Source: Oscillospiraceae bacterium
GTDB lineage: Bacteria > Bacillota > Clostridia > Oscillospirales > Ruminococcaceae
Length of the DNA: 30,879 bases
Direction of reading: 5' to 3'
Assembly (NCBI GenBank): GCA_020024615.1
Contig: JAHHTP010000021.1
Coordinates: 1-30,879 of the forward strand
Shown: one piece after another, positions 7,620 to 15,174 of the stretch
How positions within the stretch are numbered: the first letter of the stretch is position 1
How the letters are laid out: each line of letters starts with the position of its first letter
Program-made: the position numbers and the translations under genes
Notes under the pieces: model-generated
Database searches by the model: none
What the model saw: only the letters and a program-made list of their open reading frames with translations
Told to the model about the DNA's origin: nothing

Positions 7620-8240
7620 TCATTGCAGATCGATGATCGAAATATTTTCTGCCAAAATATTGCTTTCGGTTAAGACAAGTTCTTTGATCTGGGTTGCCTT
7701 CTGCCCATCCATATCGGCACACTTGACCACCACATTTGCGCTGTCCCCATTTAGATATACCATGCAGTCCTCAAATCCTTTGGACTTGATGAGATTTTCA
7801 ATGCTGGTTTCGGTTTCAATCATATTTGACAGCTGCATAGCTTTGTCACTTGCCGCCGTTTTGGTTTCATCATTTGCGTTTTCATCATTCAGCACCAGGG
7901 AAATGGTATCAATCGCCTCATCCCTTGCTTGCAGCTTGGCGATGGTTGCCAGTGCAAAATAGTCTTCCGAGGCAATGCTCTTGGAATCAACCAGCTGTGG
8001 CTCTCCCAATGTTTTTTCTTCGGTGGATACGGATACATCTTTGGAATTTTCTTCTTCCGACGGTATGGTAGCAACCGTTTCGGTTTCGCTTGCCGTATCC
8101 TCGTTTAATTGCGCTGTGATGTCGTAATCATTCGCATCTGCCGCGGAGAAAATCCAGTTGACATACACCGCTGCCGCCAATACCAACACCAGCGATGCCA
8201 GTACAATTTGTTTTTTGCCGATAATCATGCTCGCTTTCAT
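7620..8240 (-). CDS. spoIIIAH: stage III sporulation protein AH
   Basis: SpoIIIAH sits in the mother-cell membrane around the forespore and binds forespore SpoIIQ across the intermembrane space, forming part of the feeding channel. The 206-residue product has one transmembrane helix (about residues 11-31), an acidic low-complexity linker (about 40-90) and a C-terminal domain of the YscJ/FliF ring-building type (about 100-206, with ALATIAKLQARDEAIDTIS and the conserved GFEDCMVYLNGDSANVVVK). An AGAAGGT ribosome binding site precedes the ATG. It is last in the operon, 24 bases after spoIIIAG. SpoIIQ is not encoded in this window. Confidence 0.93.
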   Translation of the reverse strand: MKASMIIGKKQIVLASLVLVLAAAVYVNWIFSAADANDYDITAQLNEDTASETETVATIPSEEENSKDVSVSTEEKTLGEPQLVDSKSIASEDYFALATIAKLQARDEAIDTISLVLNDENANDETKTAASDKAMQLSNMIETETSIENLIKSKGFEDCMVYLNGDSANVVVKCADMDGQKATQIKELVLTESNILAENISIIDLQ

Positions 8241-8264
8241 AACATACCTTCTCTCATAAAAATT

Positions 8265-8795
8265 TTATGCAAGCGGAGAAACACTGATATTTCCCGCTGA
8301 AACACCCAATGCCGCGCGCAGCAGTTCGACCACCTGTCGTTTTATCATCGGGTCATTTCCTCCCTCACAGACCACCACAGCCCCCCTCACCTTCGGCAGA
8401 ATGCGCTTGACAGCCAGCACTTTCTGATTTCCGGCGGCATCCTCTACAAACAGATACCGCTCCGAATAATCCCTGCTCTGATCCTCCTGCCGGATATCGG
8501 TATTGGACTCCTCCTCTTTTAAGTAAGCATACTCCACCCCGCTTTCAAATGTAATAAGTACCTGCACCCTGCCGACCCCCTCACATTGCTGTAACAGCAT
8601 GGTCAGTTCATCGGTGAGTTCCTTTTGATAATCCAGCGTTTCCTGCCGAATATCAATTTCACTTTTGACCGCCTGTGGCTGCGGCTTTTTTGGCAAGGAC
8701 GGCAGCATACACAAAAGCCCTCCAGCAAGCAGTATGCCAACAAGTAGTATCTTCTGATTCTTTTTCGCCCAAGCTGCAATCTTCTGTCCGGTCAT
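8265..8795 (-). CDS. spoIIIAG: stage III sporulation protein AG
   Basis: In Bacillus, SpoIIIAG forms a large ring in the space between mother cell and forespore. The 176-residue product has an N-terminal cytoplasmic tail, one transmembrane helix (about residues 17-35, ILLVGILLAGGLLCML), a linker and a C-terminal ring-building domain (about 60-176) with LLQQCEGVGRVQVLITFESG and VRGAVVVCEGGNDPMIKRQV. Three bases separate it from the spoIIIAF stop. Confidence 0.94.
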   Translation of the reverse strand: MTGQKIAAWAKKNQKILLVGILLAGGLLCMLPSLPKKPQPQAVKSEIDIRQETLDYQKELTDELTMLLQQCEGVGRVQVLITFESGVEYAYLKEEESNTDIRQEDQSRDYSERYLFVEDAAGNQKVLAVKRILPKVRGAVVVCEGGNDPMIKRQVVELLRAALGVSAGNISVSPLA

Positions 8796-8798
8796 GAT

Positions 8799-9269
8799 TC
8801 ATCCTTCTTCATTTATAATCTCCACCCGCGGCACAATACCGTACTGCTGTTTTACATACTGCACCACTGCTGCTGCATCTTTTGCGCAACACTGGATTTC
8901 AACCTTGTTTATCTCTATGCCGTTATCCGGTAAAATATGCAGCTGCACAAAGACATCCTCCGCCGCATATCCCGCTTGTTTCAAATCTGCAAATATTCGG
9001 TCCGCGACAGCATGTTCTGCCAGCGACAGCGTCTGCTTTTTGGCAGTGCGCTCCAGCTGTGTCTGTTTAACCTGTCGCAAAGATGAAAAATCAAACACCG
9101 TATCCACCCGAATCTGCATCAGTGAAAACACCATCGCCCCAGTAAAAAATATCCCTGCCGCGGCTTTCACCGCAGCAGTTACCCCTGCTTTCGGCAGCAA
9201 AAACTCCACCAACATAGAAAGCAGGCTAACCGCACAAAGAAGCATTCCTATCTGTCTGATTCCTTCCAT
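8799..9269 (-). CDS. spoIIIAF: stage III sporulation protein AF
   Basis: A 156-residue membrane protein of the SpoIIIA complex. Two N-terminal transmembrane helices (about residues 7-25 and 33-53) precede a soluble region with a predicted ring-building fold (about 75-156), ending in the conserved VQYVKQQYGIVPRVEII. A single base separates its ATG from the spoIIIAE stop, so translation is very likely coupled. Confidence 0.92.
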   Translation of the reverse strand: MEGIRQIGMLLCAVSLLSMLVEFLLPKAGVTAAVKAAAGIFFTGAMVFSLMQIRVDTVFDFSSLRQVKQTQLERTAKKQTLSLAEHAVADRIFADLKQAGYAAEDVFVQLHILPDNGIEINKVEIQCCAKDAAAVVQYVKQQYGIVPRVEIINEEG

Positions 9270-9270
9270 G

Positions 9271-10401
9271 TCACACCTGCGCTATCGAAGCAAGCAGCGT
9301 TAACGCAATAATCAACGCTGTTTCTGCACACAATACAATTCCCAAAAGCAGTCCGATTCCGCCAGACAATGAGCCGAAAATTTTTCCGGCAGCTTCCACC
9401 CCCAGCAAGCCGGATACAAGCTGCGATAATTTTAAGACAAGCAGCATTCCCAACAACGTAAAAGTGACCGGCAAAAATAAAAACACCAATGCCAGTATTC
9501 CAAATCCGCCAGCAGAGGTTTTTAAAAGCTGCAAACAGGTCGTGACCGAGGACAGCGCATCCGATAAGGAACTGCCTACCACCGGAATGAATGTGCTTAG
9601 TGCCAGCTTTGCCGTGCGCAGTCCCAGCGAATCCGCCGCCTGTGCAATCATTCTCTGCAATCCCAAAATCATGGTAAACAGCGCCATCACAATTCCAAGC
9701 ACCCAGGCGGCTGCCTGCGATATCGCCCCGGTGATCACATTCATCTGTATCAATTCTCCTGCTGAGCAAACCAGGCACATCACCAGATACACACAGAGTA
9801 CCGGCAGGAAAATTTCTTTCATCAGCTGTACAATTACCGCTGATGCTCCAAATGTCAGTGACTGCATGCCAAATGCTGCCGCGCCCTGTCCGCTTGCCGC
9901 CACAATGCCCGCATATGCCGGCATAAAGCTTTCCATAAACGCCCCCACCGTTTCAAATACCGCAGACAGCTGCCTGAATAGTGTAATAAATGTATTTCCA
10001 AGCACCCCCGCCGTGCCAAGCGTTACAAATATATTAACACTGACGCCAGAAAAGCTTTTAGAACCTACCCCCTGCAAAACCAGACAAAAAAGCAGGATAC
10101 CGGTCAGTGTTGCAAACTGCGCAAAAGGCTTTTTTAACTGCTTTTGTGCAATATTCCAGATTTCTTTGGGCAAACTGGACAGGTCAGCATCTACCAACCC
10201 AGCCGCATCATCCGCTGAAATCCCCATTCCCTCCAATAATTGCAGGGTCTGTTCGTCCAGCTGCTCTGCTGCCTTTGGCAATCCGCTGTCAACATATAAT
10301 TCTTGCAGGACATCCGCATCATATTCTGCCGCATATACTGGAAGAAGTCCTGCACAAAAAAACAGGCAAACACCAAAAATACCTGCCAACAAACGCTTCA
10401 T
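9271..10401 (-). CDS. spoIIIAE: stage III sporulation protein AE
   Basis: The largest membrane protein of the SpoIIIA complex, 376 residues, comparable with Bacillus (about 399). It has a signal-like N-terminal helix (MKRLLAGIFGVCLFFCAGLL), a short soluble region (about 26-100), then about seven hydrophobic helices including the conserved TLGTAGVLGNTFITLF and STFIPVVGSSLSDAL. It is thought to form part of the conduit with AC and AD. The ATG overlaps the spoIIIAD stop (ATGA). Confidence 0.95.
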   Translation of the reverse strand: MKRLLAGIFGVCLFFCAGLLPVYAAEYDADVLQELYVDSGLPKAAEQLDEQTLQLLEGMGISADDAAGLVDADLSSLPKEIWNIAQKQLKKPFAQFATLTGILLFCLVLQGVGSKSFSGVSVNIFVTLGTAGVLGNTFITLFRQLSAVFETVGAFMESFMPAYAGIVAASGQGAAAFGMQSLTFGASAVIVQLMKEIFLPVLCVYLVMCLVCSAGELIQMNVITGAISQAAAWVLGIVMALFTMILGLQRMIAQAADSLGLRTAKLALSTFIPVVGSSLSDALSSVTTCLQLLKTSAGGFGILALVFLFLPVTFTLLGMLLVLKLSQLVSGLLGVEAAGKIFGSLSGGIGLLLGIVLCAETALIIALTLLASIAQV

Positions 10402-10796
10402 ACAACCCCACTTCCCAACATATTTTCTGCAAACGACAACAGATTTTCAAGCATCGGCAAGACAGCCAGAATAATGGCGATCCGCCCGGCAAGTTCCACC
10501 TTTGATGCAAGTGCGGTTTGTCCGATGTCCCGGCAGATATCCCCACCTAAGGCTGAAATCCAGCTTAATCCCAGGATTTTCACTGCAGCCGCTAGATATT
10601 CCTCTTTCAACATGGCAAGCTTTGCAAGCCGCTGCATAAAGGCAACAATTGGCGACACCGCGCCGCAGACCGCAATCAGAATCACAACACCGGTCAGCAC
10701 AGCCACGCCTGCCGCATATTCCGGATAGCAGCGCACCAGTACTGTACACAAAATTGCAGCAACGACTGCCAGCCCTACGATTGAAGTCAGCTGCAT
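10398..10796 (-). CDS. spoIIIAD: stage III sporulation protein AD
   Basis: A 132-residue membrane protein of the SpoIIIA complex with about four hydrophobic helices. It shows the family features CYPEYAAGVAVLTGVVILI and KILGLSWISALGGDICRDIGQ. A GAGGGGG ribosome binding site lies between the spoIIIAC stop and this ATG. It overlaps spoIIIAE by 4 bases. Confidence 0.94.
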   Translation of the reverse strand: MQLTSIVGLAVVAAILCTVLVRCYPEYAAGVAVLTGVVILIAVCGAVSPIVAFMQRLAKLAMLKEEYLAAAVKILGLSWISALGGDICRDIGQTALASKVELAGRIAIILAVLPMLENLLSFAENMLGSGVV

Positions 10797-10803
10797 ATCC
10801 CCC

Positions 10804-10998
10804 TCACAATCCGAAAATATCTTTCACTGCCGCAAACAAATCTCCAATCTGTGTGACAACGATCATCATGACGGCAACCAGTCCAATCAATGCCGTCATC
10901 ATCGCCTGATCTTCCCGCCCCGACCGTGCCAACACCTGATATAAGACCGATACGACAATCCCTATTCCTGCCACTTTAAAAATCAAATCAGCATTCAT
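10804..10998 (-). CDS. spoIIIAC: stage III sporulation protein AC
   Basis: A 64-residue protein with two transmembrane helices (about residues 5-23 and 33-54). The conserved loop LARSGREDQA lies between them. It is small but standard for the family. The ribosome binding site GGAGGG lies between the spoIIIAB stop and the ATG. Confidence 0.94.
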   Translation of the reverse strand: MNADLIFKVAGIGIVVSVLYQVLARSGREDQAMMTALIGLVAVMMIVVTQIGDLFAAVKDIFGL

Positions 10999-11007
10999 CG
11001 TTCCCTC

Positions 11008-11532
11008 CTATGGCTTCCACAACAGCAAGCCTATTCCCAGTCCACCCAGCAGACCGATTTTTACAGCAGCGACACCGTTTTTCTGATATCGCGTTTCCTC
11101 CTCCTGCTTTGCCTGCATAAGCCTTTGACTCAGTGCCTGATATGCCTCACACTGTGTCATATAATCCATGCTGCCCAGCAGGTTTACCATCTCTTGCAAC
11201 AGGGGGATATACTTCTGCTCTATCCGATGCGCCGCACAGAACGCAGACAGATTTTCCGCCCAAGCCTGATATAAATCCTCACCGGCATTGACCGCCTGAT
11301 AGGTTTGCATCAGGCAGGGCAGCTGTTGTCCAACCTTTGATTTTGCGCAGCTGCTTAAAATTTCCATCGAAGAACAGCAGCCACTTTTGAGCAGATACAG
11401 CATCTGCCCAACACATTCCGCCGCAGCCCGTAAAATCTTTACCTGCCGATGCATTCTGTCTTTGACCATCCACCCTGCCGCCGTACCACCAATCACAGCG
11501 ACAGCAGACAGCAGCAAGCTTATACCGTACAT
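11008..11532 (-). CDS. spoIIIAB: stage III sporulation protein AB
   Basis: A 174-residue membrane protein with an N-terminal hydrophobic helix (about residues 3-22), a helical soluble domain and a C-terminal hydrophobic end (KIGLLGGLGIGLLL). The soluble part has a GspF-like relation in the family literature. I chose the ATG at 11532 (MYGISLLLSAVAV) because family members begin with the membrane helix. It overlaps spoIIIAA by 13 bases and has no strong ribosome binding site, pointing to translational coupling; a GTG at 11571 would add 13 polar residues. Confidence 0.9.
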   Translation of the reverse strand: MYGISLLLSAVAVIGGTAAGWMVKDRMHRQVKILRAAAECVGQMLYLLKSGCCSSMEILSSCAKSKVGQQLPCLMQTYQAVNAGEDLYQAWAENLSAFCAAHRIEQKYIPLLQEMVNLLGSMDYMTQCEAYQALSQRLMQAKQEEETRYQKNGVAAVKIGLLGGLGIGLLLWKP

Positions 11533-12488
11533 TTCTGCAAAGAGATCAGCTCTTTCAGCTGACCTGGGCACTTGCTGTCAAGCAGAACCAGATAATCAAA
11601 ACATTCGCTGTCAAGCAGCATTTTCCCCAGTCTGCTTTTGCGCAATTCCTCTACCGATGAGGCATGTACCGTGGCTGCCGTCTTAACACCGCAATAAAAG
11701 CTGTCCGACACCGCCTGAAATTCCTCAAAACTTGCCAGTTCGTCCAATACAATCAACTTGGGTGCCATCGTGCGCACCGCCATTCGTGCCGCTATGACCT
11801 TCGGATACCCAACAAAGCAATCGGTCTGCACGCCAAGGGAAAACTGTGGTATTCCGTCCACCGCTGCGCAGATCTCGTTGCGCTCGTCGAGTACAGAAAC
11901 CTTAAAATATCCTCCACAGCATTCTCCGCAGGAAACTGCACGTGCAAAATCCCTTAACACGGTGGTCTTTCCGCTGGCAGGCGGCCCGACAATCAAAAAC
12001 GAACAAAGCCGATTCTGCTCGTTGCAGCAAGATACTAACGCATCAGAAATATGCTGCTTCTGTCTTGCAATGCGCAGGTGGATGGATTGTATTTTTTGCA
12101 ATCTGAAATCAAATTCTTTTTCCCCAGTATTGGTGTAGCTGCCGCAGAAACCGGCTCTGTGTCCCCCTTGCAGCGTGACATATCCTTCGTGTAGTTCTGA
12201 CGCATGGGTATGTATCGAATAATCCAGCAGCCGATGAAACAGTCCATCCATTTCCTTTCGCTGAAGCCGCACCGATGGAATCCTGTGATAATCGCTTTCG
12301 CACACCCGTTTTGCCTGCTCGCCAAGCCCCGATACAAACCGGCATCCTCCGGTTAAATTCAGCACGATTGGCTGCCCAATTCGAAAACAAATTTCCATAC
12401 AATGTGATTTGCTGTAATCATCTACCTGTGAGAGCACCTGTGTCAAATACGGCGGCAAACAACTGATTGCCTGCATATAACTCTGCAT
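11520..12488 (-). CDS. spoIIIAA: stage III sporulation protein AA (secretion-type ATPase)
   Basis: The cytoplasmic ATPase of the SpoIIIA channel, related to type II/IV secretion ATPases. The 322-residue product shows Walker A GPPASGKTT (residues 168-176), a Walker B-like LIVLDELAS (about residue 247), and the family motifs ELHEGYVTLQGGHRAGFCG and ATVHASS. An AAAGGAT ribosome binding site precedes the ATG; a second in-frame ATG at residue 5 is possible. First gene of the operon AA-AB-AC-AD-AE-AF-AG-AH, all eight present, in the standard order and without breaks. Confidence 0.96.
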   Translation of the reverse strand: MQSYMQAISCLPPYLTQVLSQVDDYSKSHCMEICFRIGQPIVLNLTGGCRFVSGLGEQAKRVCESDYHRIPSVRLQRKEMDGLFHRLLDYSIHTHASELHEGYVTLQGGHRAGFCGSYTNTGEKEFDFRLQKIQSIHLRIARQKQHISDALVSCCNEQNRLCSFLIVGPPASGKTTVLRDFARAVSCGECCGGYFKVSVLDERNEICAAVDGIPQFSLGVQTDCFVGYPKVIAARMAVRTMAPKLIVLDELASFEEFQAVSDSFYCGVKTAATVHASSVEELRKSRLGKMLLDSECFDYLVLLDSKCPGQLKELISLQKCTV

Positions 12489-12531
12489 CTTATATCATCC
12501 TTTCTTTTGCCCGATAGAGCTTGTTTGCTAT

Positions 12532-12560
12532 AACCTATGTCGCCGCGGCAAAAAATAGAA
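12532..12560 (-). promoter_or_regulatory. possible sigma-E promoter of spoIIIA
   Basis: On the minus strand TTCTATT (12554-12560), a 14-bp spacer and CATAGGTT (12532-12539) partly fit the mother-cell sigma-E consensus (KMATATT, 14-15 bases, CATACANT). The spoIIIA operon is sigma-E controlled in Bacillus, and the site lies 43 bases before spoIIIAA. The match is moderate: four of seven and six of eight positions, counting the N. Confidence 0.4.
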
Positions 12561-12595
12561 CACAATAGAACTGCTTAATTTTTCTAACACCTCTA

Positions 12596-12624
12596 TTGAT
12601 TTTTGTGCAGAATAATGTTATACT
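12596..12624 (+). promoter_or_regulatory. sigma-A promoter of the phosphofructokinase gene
   Basis: TTGATT (12596-12601), a 17-bp spacer and TATACT (12619-12624), 81 bases before the start codon. It is divergent from the spoIIIA promoter. Confidence 0.8.
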
Positions 12625-12705
12625 AAGTCTATAAAACCAAATCGCACAACCGGTTTGCAATGTGATTATTTCCAAAAAATTGCGATTACAGAAAGGATGT
12701 ATATT

Positions 12706-13779
12706 ATGAAAAAGATTGGTATTTTAACCAGTGGCGGCGACTGCCCAGGCTTAAACGCCACCATCCGCGGTGTTGCAAAGGCACTATATGAAATTTACCC
12801 GGATGTCAAAATTTATGGCATTCACGACGGCTATTACGGCCTGATTCATGGCGAATACCAGGAAATGCATCCAGAAGACTTCTCTGACATTTTAACCCGT
12901 GGCGGCACCATTTTGGGAACCTATCGCACACCGTATAAAAAAATGCAGATTATTGAAGAAGACAACATCGATAAAGTTGCCAACATGAAAAAGAATTATA
13001 AGGAAATGGGGCTGGATTGTCTGCTGACCTTGGGTGGAAACGGCACACATAAAACCGCAAATCTGCTTTCCGAGGAAGGGTTAAATGTCATCGGTCTGCC
13101 GAAAACCATTGACAACGATATTTATGGCACCGACTTCACCTTCGGCTTCCATACTGCAGTTGACCTTGCAACCGAGGTTATTGACCGTGTTCACACCACA
13201 GCAGATTCCCACAAACGCGTCATGCTGATTGAGATTATGGGCAATAAAGCTGGATGGCTGACCCTGTATTCCGGCATTGCAGGCGGTGCGGATGTCCTGC
13301 TGCTGCCGGAAATCCCATATGATGTAGATAGCATCTGCAAAGCGGTTGAAGCCCGTACCGAAGCCGGAAAATCCTCTACGATCATTGCTGTTGCAGAGGG
13401 TGCCATGAGCAAAGAAGAAGCTGCTATGAAGAAGAAAGAGCGTGCAGCTTACCGTGCAGAGCGCGGTGAAACCACCGTCACCAACCGTTTGGTTAAGGAG
13501 ATTATGCAGCGTACTGGTTCCGAAACCAGAGCCGTTATTCCAGGACACTTCCTGCGTGGCGGCACACCATCCGCATATGACCGTGTACTGGCTACCCAGT
13601 TTGGCGTATACGCAGCAGAGTTAATCCGCAAAGAAAAATACGGCGTCACGGTCGCACTTGTCGGCAATAAGATCACCCATAATAAATTATCCGACATCGC
13701 CGGCAAACCGAAACTCGTTCCAGTGGATCATCAGATGGTTCAGGTTGCTCGTGCAATGGGTCTTTCTTTCGGTGATTAA
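12706..13779 (+). CDS. 6-phosphofructokinase, long (about 360-residue) class
   Basis: Phosphorylates fructose 6-phosphate in glycolysis. The sequence shows GILTSGGDCPGLNATIRG (residues 5-22), GGNGT (110-114), PKTIDNDI with the catalytic Asp at 136, and IEIMGNKAGW. The length of 357 fits the 'group III' class rather than the 320-residue PfkA. The two residues used to guess the phosphoryl donor are Gly113 (as in ATP enzymes) and Lys133 (as in pyrophosphate enzymes). The donor is therefore not clear from sequence. I chose the ATG at 12706 (MKKIGILTSGG) with AAAGGATG upstream; earlier in-frame ATGs at 12655 and 12697 do not fit the family start. Single-gene unit with promoter and terminator. Confidence 0.92.
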   Translation: MKKIGILTSGGDCPGLNATIRGVAKALYEIYPDVKIYGIHDGYYGLIHGEYQEMHPEDFSDILTRGGTILGTYRTPYKKMQIIEEDNIDKVANMKKNYKEMGLDCLLTLGGNGTHKTANLLSEEGLNVIGLPKTIDNDIYGTDFTFGFHTAVDLATEVIDRVHTTADSHKRVMLIEIMGNKAGWLTLYSGIAGGADVLLLPEIPYDVDSICKAVEARTEAGKSSTIIAVAEGAMSKEEAAMKKKERAAYRAERGETTVTNRLVKEIMQRTGSETRAVIPGHFLRGGTPSAYDRVLATQFGVYAAELIRKEKYGVTVALVGNKITHNKLSDIAGKPKLVPVDHQMVQVARAMGLSFGD

Positions 13780-13794
13780 AATTTGCATCGGCAT

Positions 13795-13830
13795 AAAAAA
13801 AAGGCTGTCCAAAAAGACAGCCTCTTTTGC
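13795..13830. terminator. bidirectional terminator between pfk and queT
   Basis: AGGCTGTC-CAAAAA-GACAGCCT with an A-run on the left and CTTTTGCTTTTT on the right. It can end both converging transcripts. Confidence 0.9.
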
Positions 13831-13833
13831 TTT

Positions 13834-14382
13834 TTAAATCCGGAACAATCGTCTATATAACTGGGTGCGCCACAGCAACAGAGCAAGCGGAATGCCAATA
13901 CCATAGCAGGACAACAATTCGCCGCCAGCCACCTGTGCCATGCACAAAAACAGCACCGACGGGGCAAGATTTCCGATGAATACAGCCGCAATCTCAATTC
14001 CGATAATGATGCCGTTGAAAACCACAGCAGTCAACGGCGCGAGTAACATTTTAATAGTCACAGACAACGCCGTTCTTCCAATCCAATAGGTGCAAATTGC
14101 AGCCAGCAGAGTCGCAGCCGAGCCAAACAGGACATCAGTCAATCCTGCCGGGTTTAAGCCCATCATAAATCCCACTAAATTCGCAAGCACACACCCCAGC
14201 GTAAGACCCGGCACCGCCGAAAAGGTAAATAACGGCAGGATACAGAGTGCTTCACTGATTCGAAGCTGAATCTGGCCGAACGACGCAACTGGTACTACTA
14301 ATGTCAACGCAGTATAAACTGCCGCAATGATTGCCGTTTGGGTTATAAATAACATTTTCTGATGATGATTGTATTTCTGCAT
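13834..14382 (-). CDS. queT: QueT-type queuosine-precursor transporter (ECF S component)
   Basis: A 182-residue integral membrane protein of about five or six helices. It has the QueT family core VASFGQIQLRISEALCILPL (residues 32-51) and the following GLTLGCVLANLVG. QueT proteins are the substrate-binding part of energy-coupling-factor transporters and are thought to import preQ0/preQ1 or queuine for tRNA modification. The shared EcfA/EcfT energising module is not in this window. No preQ1 riboswitch is visible: only 9 bases separate it from the gene before. It is the last gene of the rnz operon, with an AGGA ribosome binding site. Confidence 0.85.
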   Translation of the reverse strand: MQKYNHHQKMLFITQTAIIAAVYTALTLVVPVASFGQIQLRISEALCILPLFTFSAVPGLTLGCVLANLVGFMMGLNPAGLTDVLFGSAATLLAAICTYWIGRTALSVTIKMLLAPLTAVVFNGIIIGIEIAAVFIGNLAPSVLFLCMAQVAGGELLSCYGIGIPLALLLWRTQLYRRLFRI

Positions 14383-14391
14383 CTAAATTCC

Positions 14392-15165
14392 TCACACTTC
14401 TTCACGCATTTTTTGAATATATTCCAGTCCGTAAGAATCCTTTCCACCCAGCAGTTTCACTGCCGCAAGCATCTCCTGCATCCTTGGGTCGGTCGGATCC
14501 ATAATGACACTGTCCAGCCCTGCCGTTGCCGTCATTGCAAGCATTGCTGTATTGAGGGCAGACCGATTTGGCATACCATATGAGATATTCGAAATACCAC
14601 AAATCACATGCGCCTGCGGATATCGCTCTTTTAAAGTGGATATTACCGCAAGTAGGCGCACACCTGCCTGGTCATCGGTACTGACAGCAGCTGCCACGGC
14701 ATCCAAATATAGATATCGTTCGCGCACCCCCATGGCAGATGCTCTGCGACACAAATTTTCTATCACCTCTACGGTCTTTGTCGCGCTCGGCAGCAAGCCC
14801 GGCATACACACAAGGCCACAGCCATATTTTACTGCCAGTTCCATCAGCGGCTCATACTGCTTTCCTGGCATGACCGAATTGATGATCGCTTTTTGTCCAG
14901 CACAAGCCTGCAACGCTGCTTCTACCACCAAAACATTCTGCGAATCAATCATAATTCCGACATCACTGTTTGCAATTACAAGCGAAATCACCCACTGCAT
15001 CATGCCGGATTCATCATCGGTCAACGCCGTGTTGATATCCAGGTATTGCGCACCTGCCGCAACCTGCGAAACAATCAGCTCTACGACTGCCGCTTCATCC
15101 TTTGCCACAAAAGCTTCTCGCGTCTGCAACACTGAACTATTCAACTTTTCACCGATTATCAGCAT
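14392..15165 (-). CDS. pterin-binding methyltetrahydrofolate methyltransferase (AcsE/MetH-domain type)
   Basis: A 257-residue TIM-barrel protein made only of a pterin-binding domain, as in AcsE and the folate-binding part of MetH. Visible features are the start LIIGEKLNSS, GAQYLDINTAL (about residues 38-48), the substrate strand IMIDSQN, IINSVMPGK, and VICGISNISYGMPNRSALN near residue 190. These fit binding of methyl-tetrahydrofolate and transfer of the methyl group to a corrinoid cofactor. No corrinoid protein, homocysteine-binding domain or acetyl-CoA pathway gene is nearby, so the partner is unknown. Dihydropteroate synthase is less likely because of the IGEKLN start. It sits between rnz and queT with 9-base gaps and AGGA ribosome binding sites. 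Confidence 0.82.
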   Translation of the reverse strand: MLIIGEKLNSSVLQTREAFVAKDEAAVVELIVSQVAAGAQYLDINTALTDDESGMMQWVISLVIANSDVGIMIDSQNVLVVEAALQACAGQKAIINSVMPGKQYEPLMELAVKYGCGLVCMPGLLPSATKTVEVIENLCRRASAMGVRERYLYLDAVAAAVSTDDQAGVRLLAVISTLKERYPQAHVICGISNISYGMPNRSALNTAMLAMTATAGLDSVIMDPTDPRMQEMLAAVKLLGGKDSYGLEYIQKMREEV

Positions 15166-15174
15166 ACTTTATCC

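Noticed and set aside
9464..10474. Long plus-strand open frame of 336 codons
   Set aside because: It lies antisense to spoIIIAE, whose family match, overlap with neighbours and start are clear. The frame has no ribosome binding site and the biased composition of a shadow of a hydrophobic gene.
14383..14391. preQ1 riboswitch before queT
   Set aside because: Only 9 bases separate queT from the gene before it, and no aptamer-like sequence is seen before the operon's first gene either.
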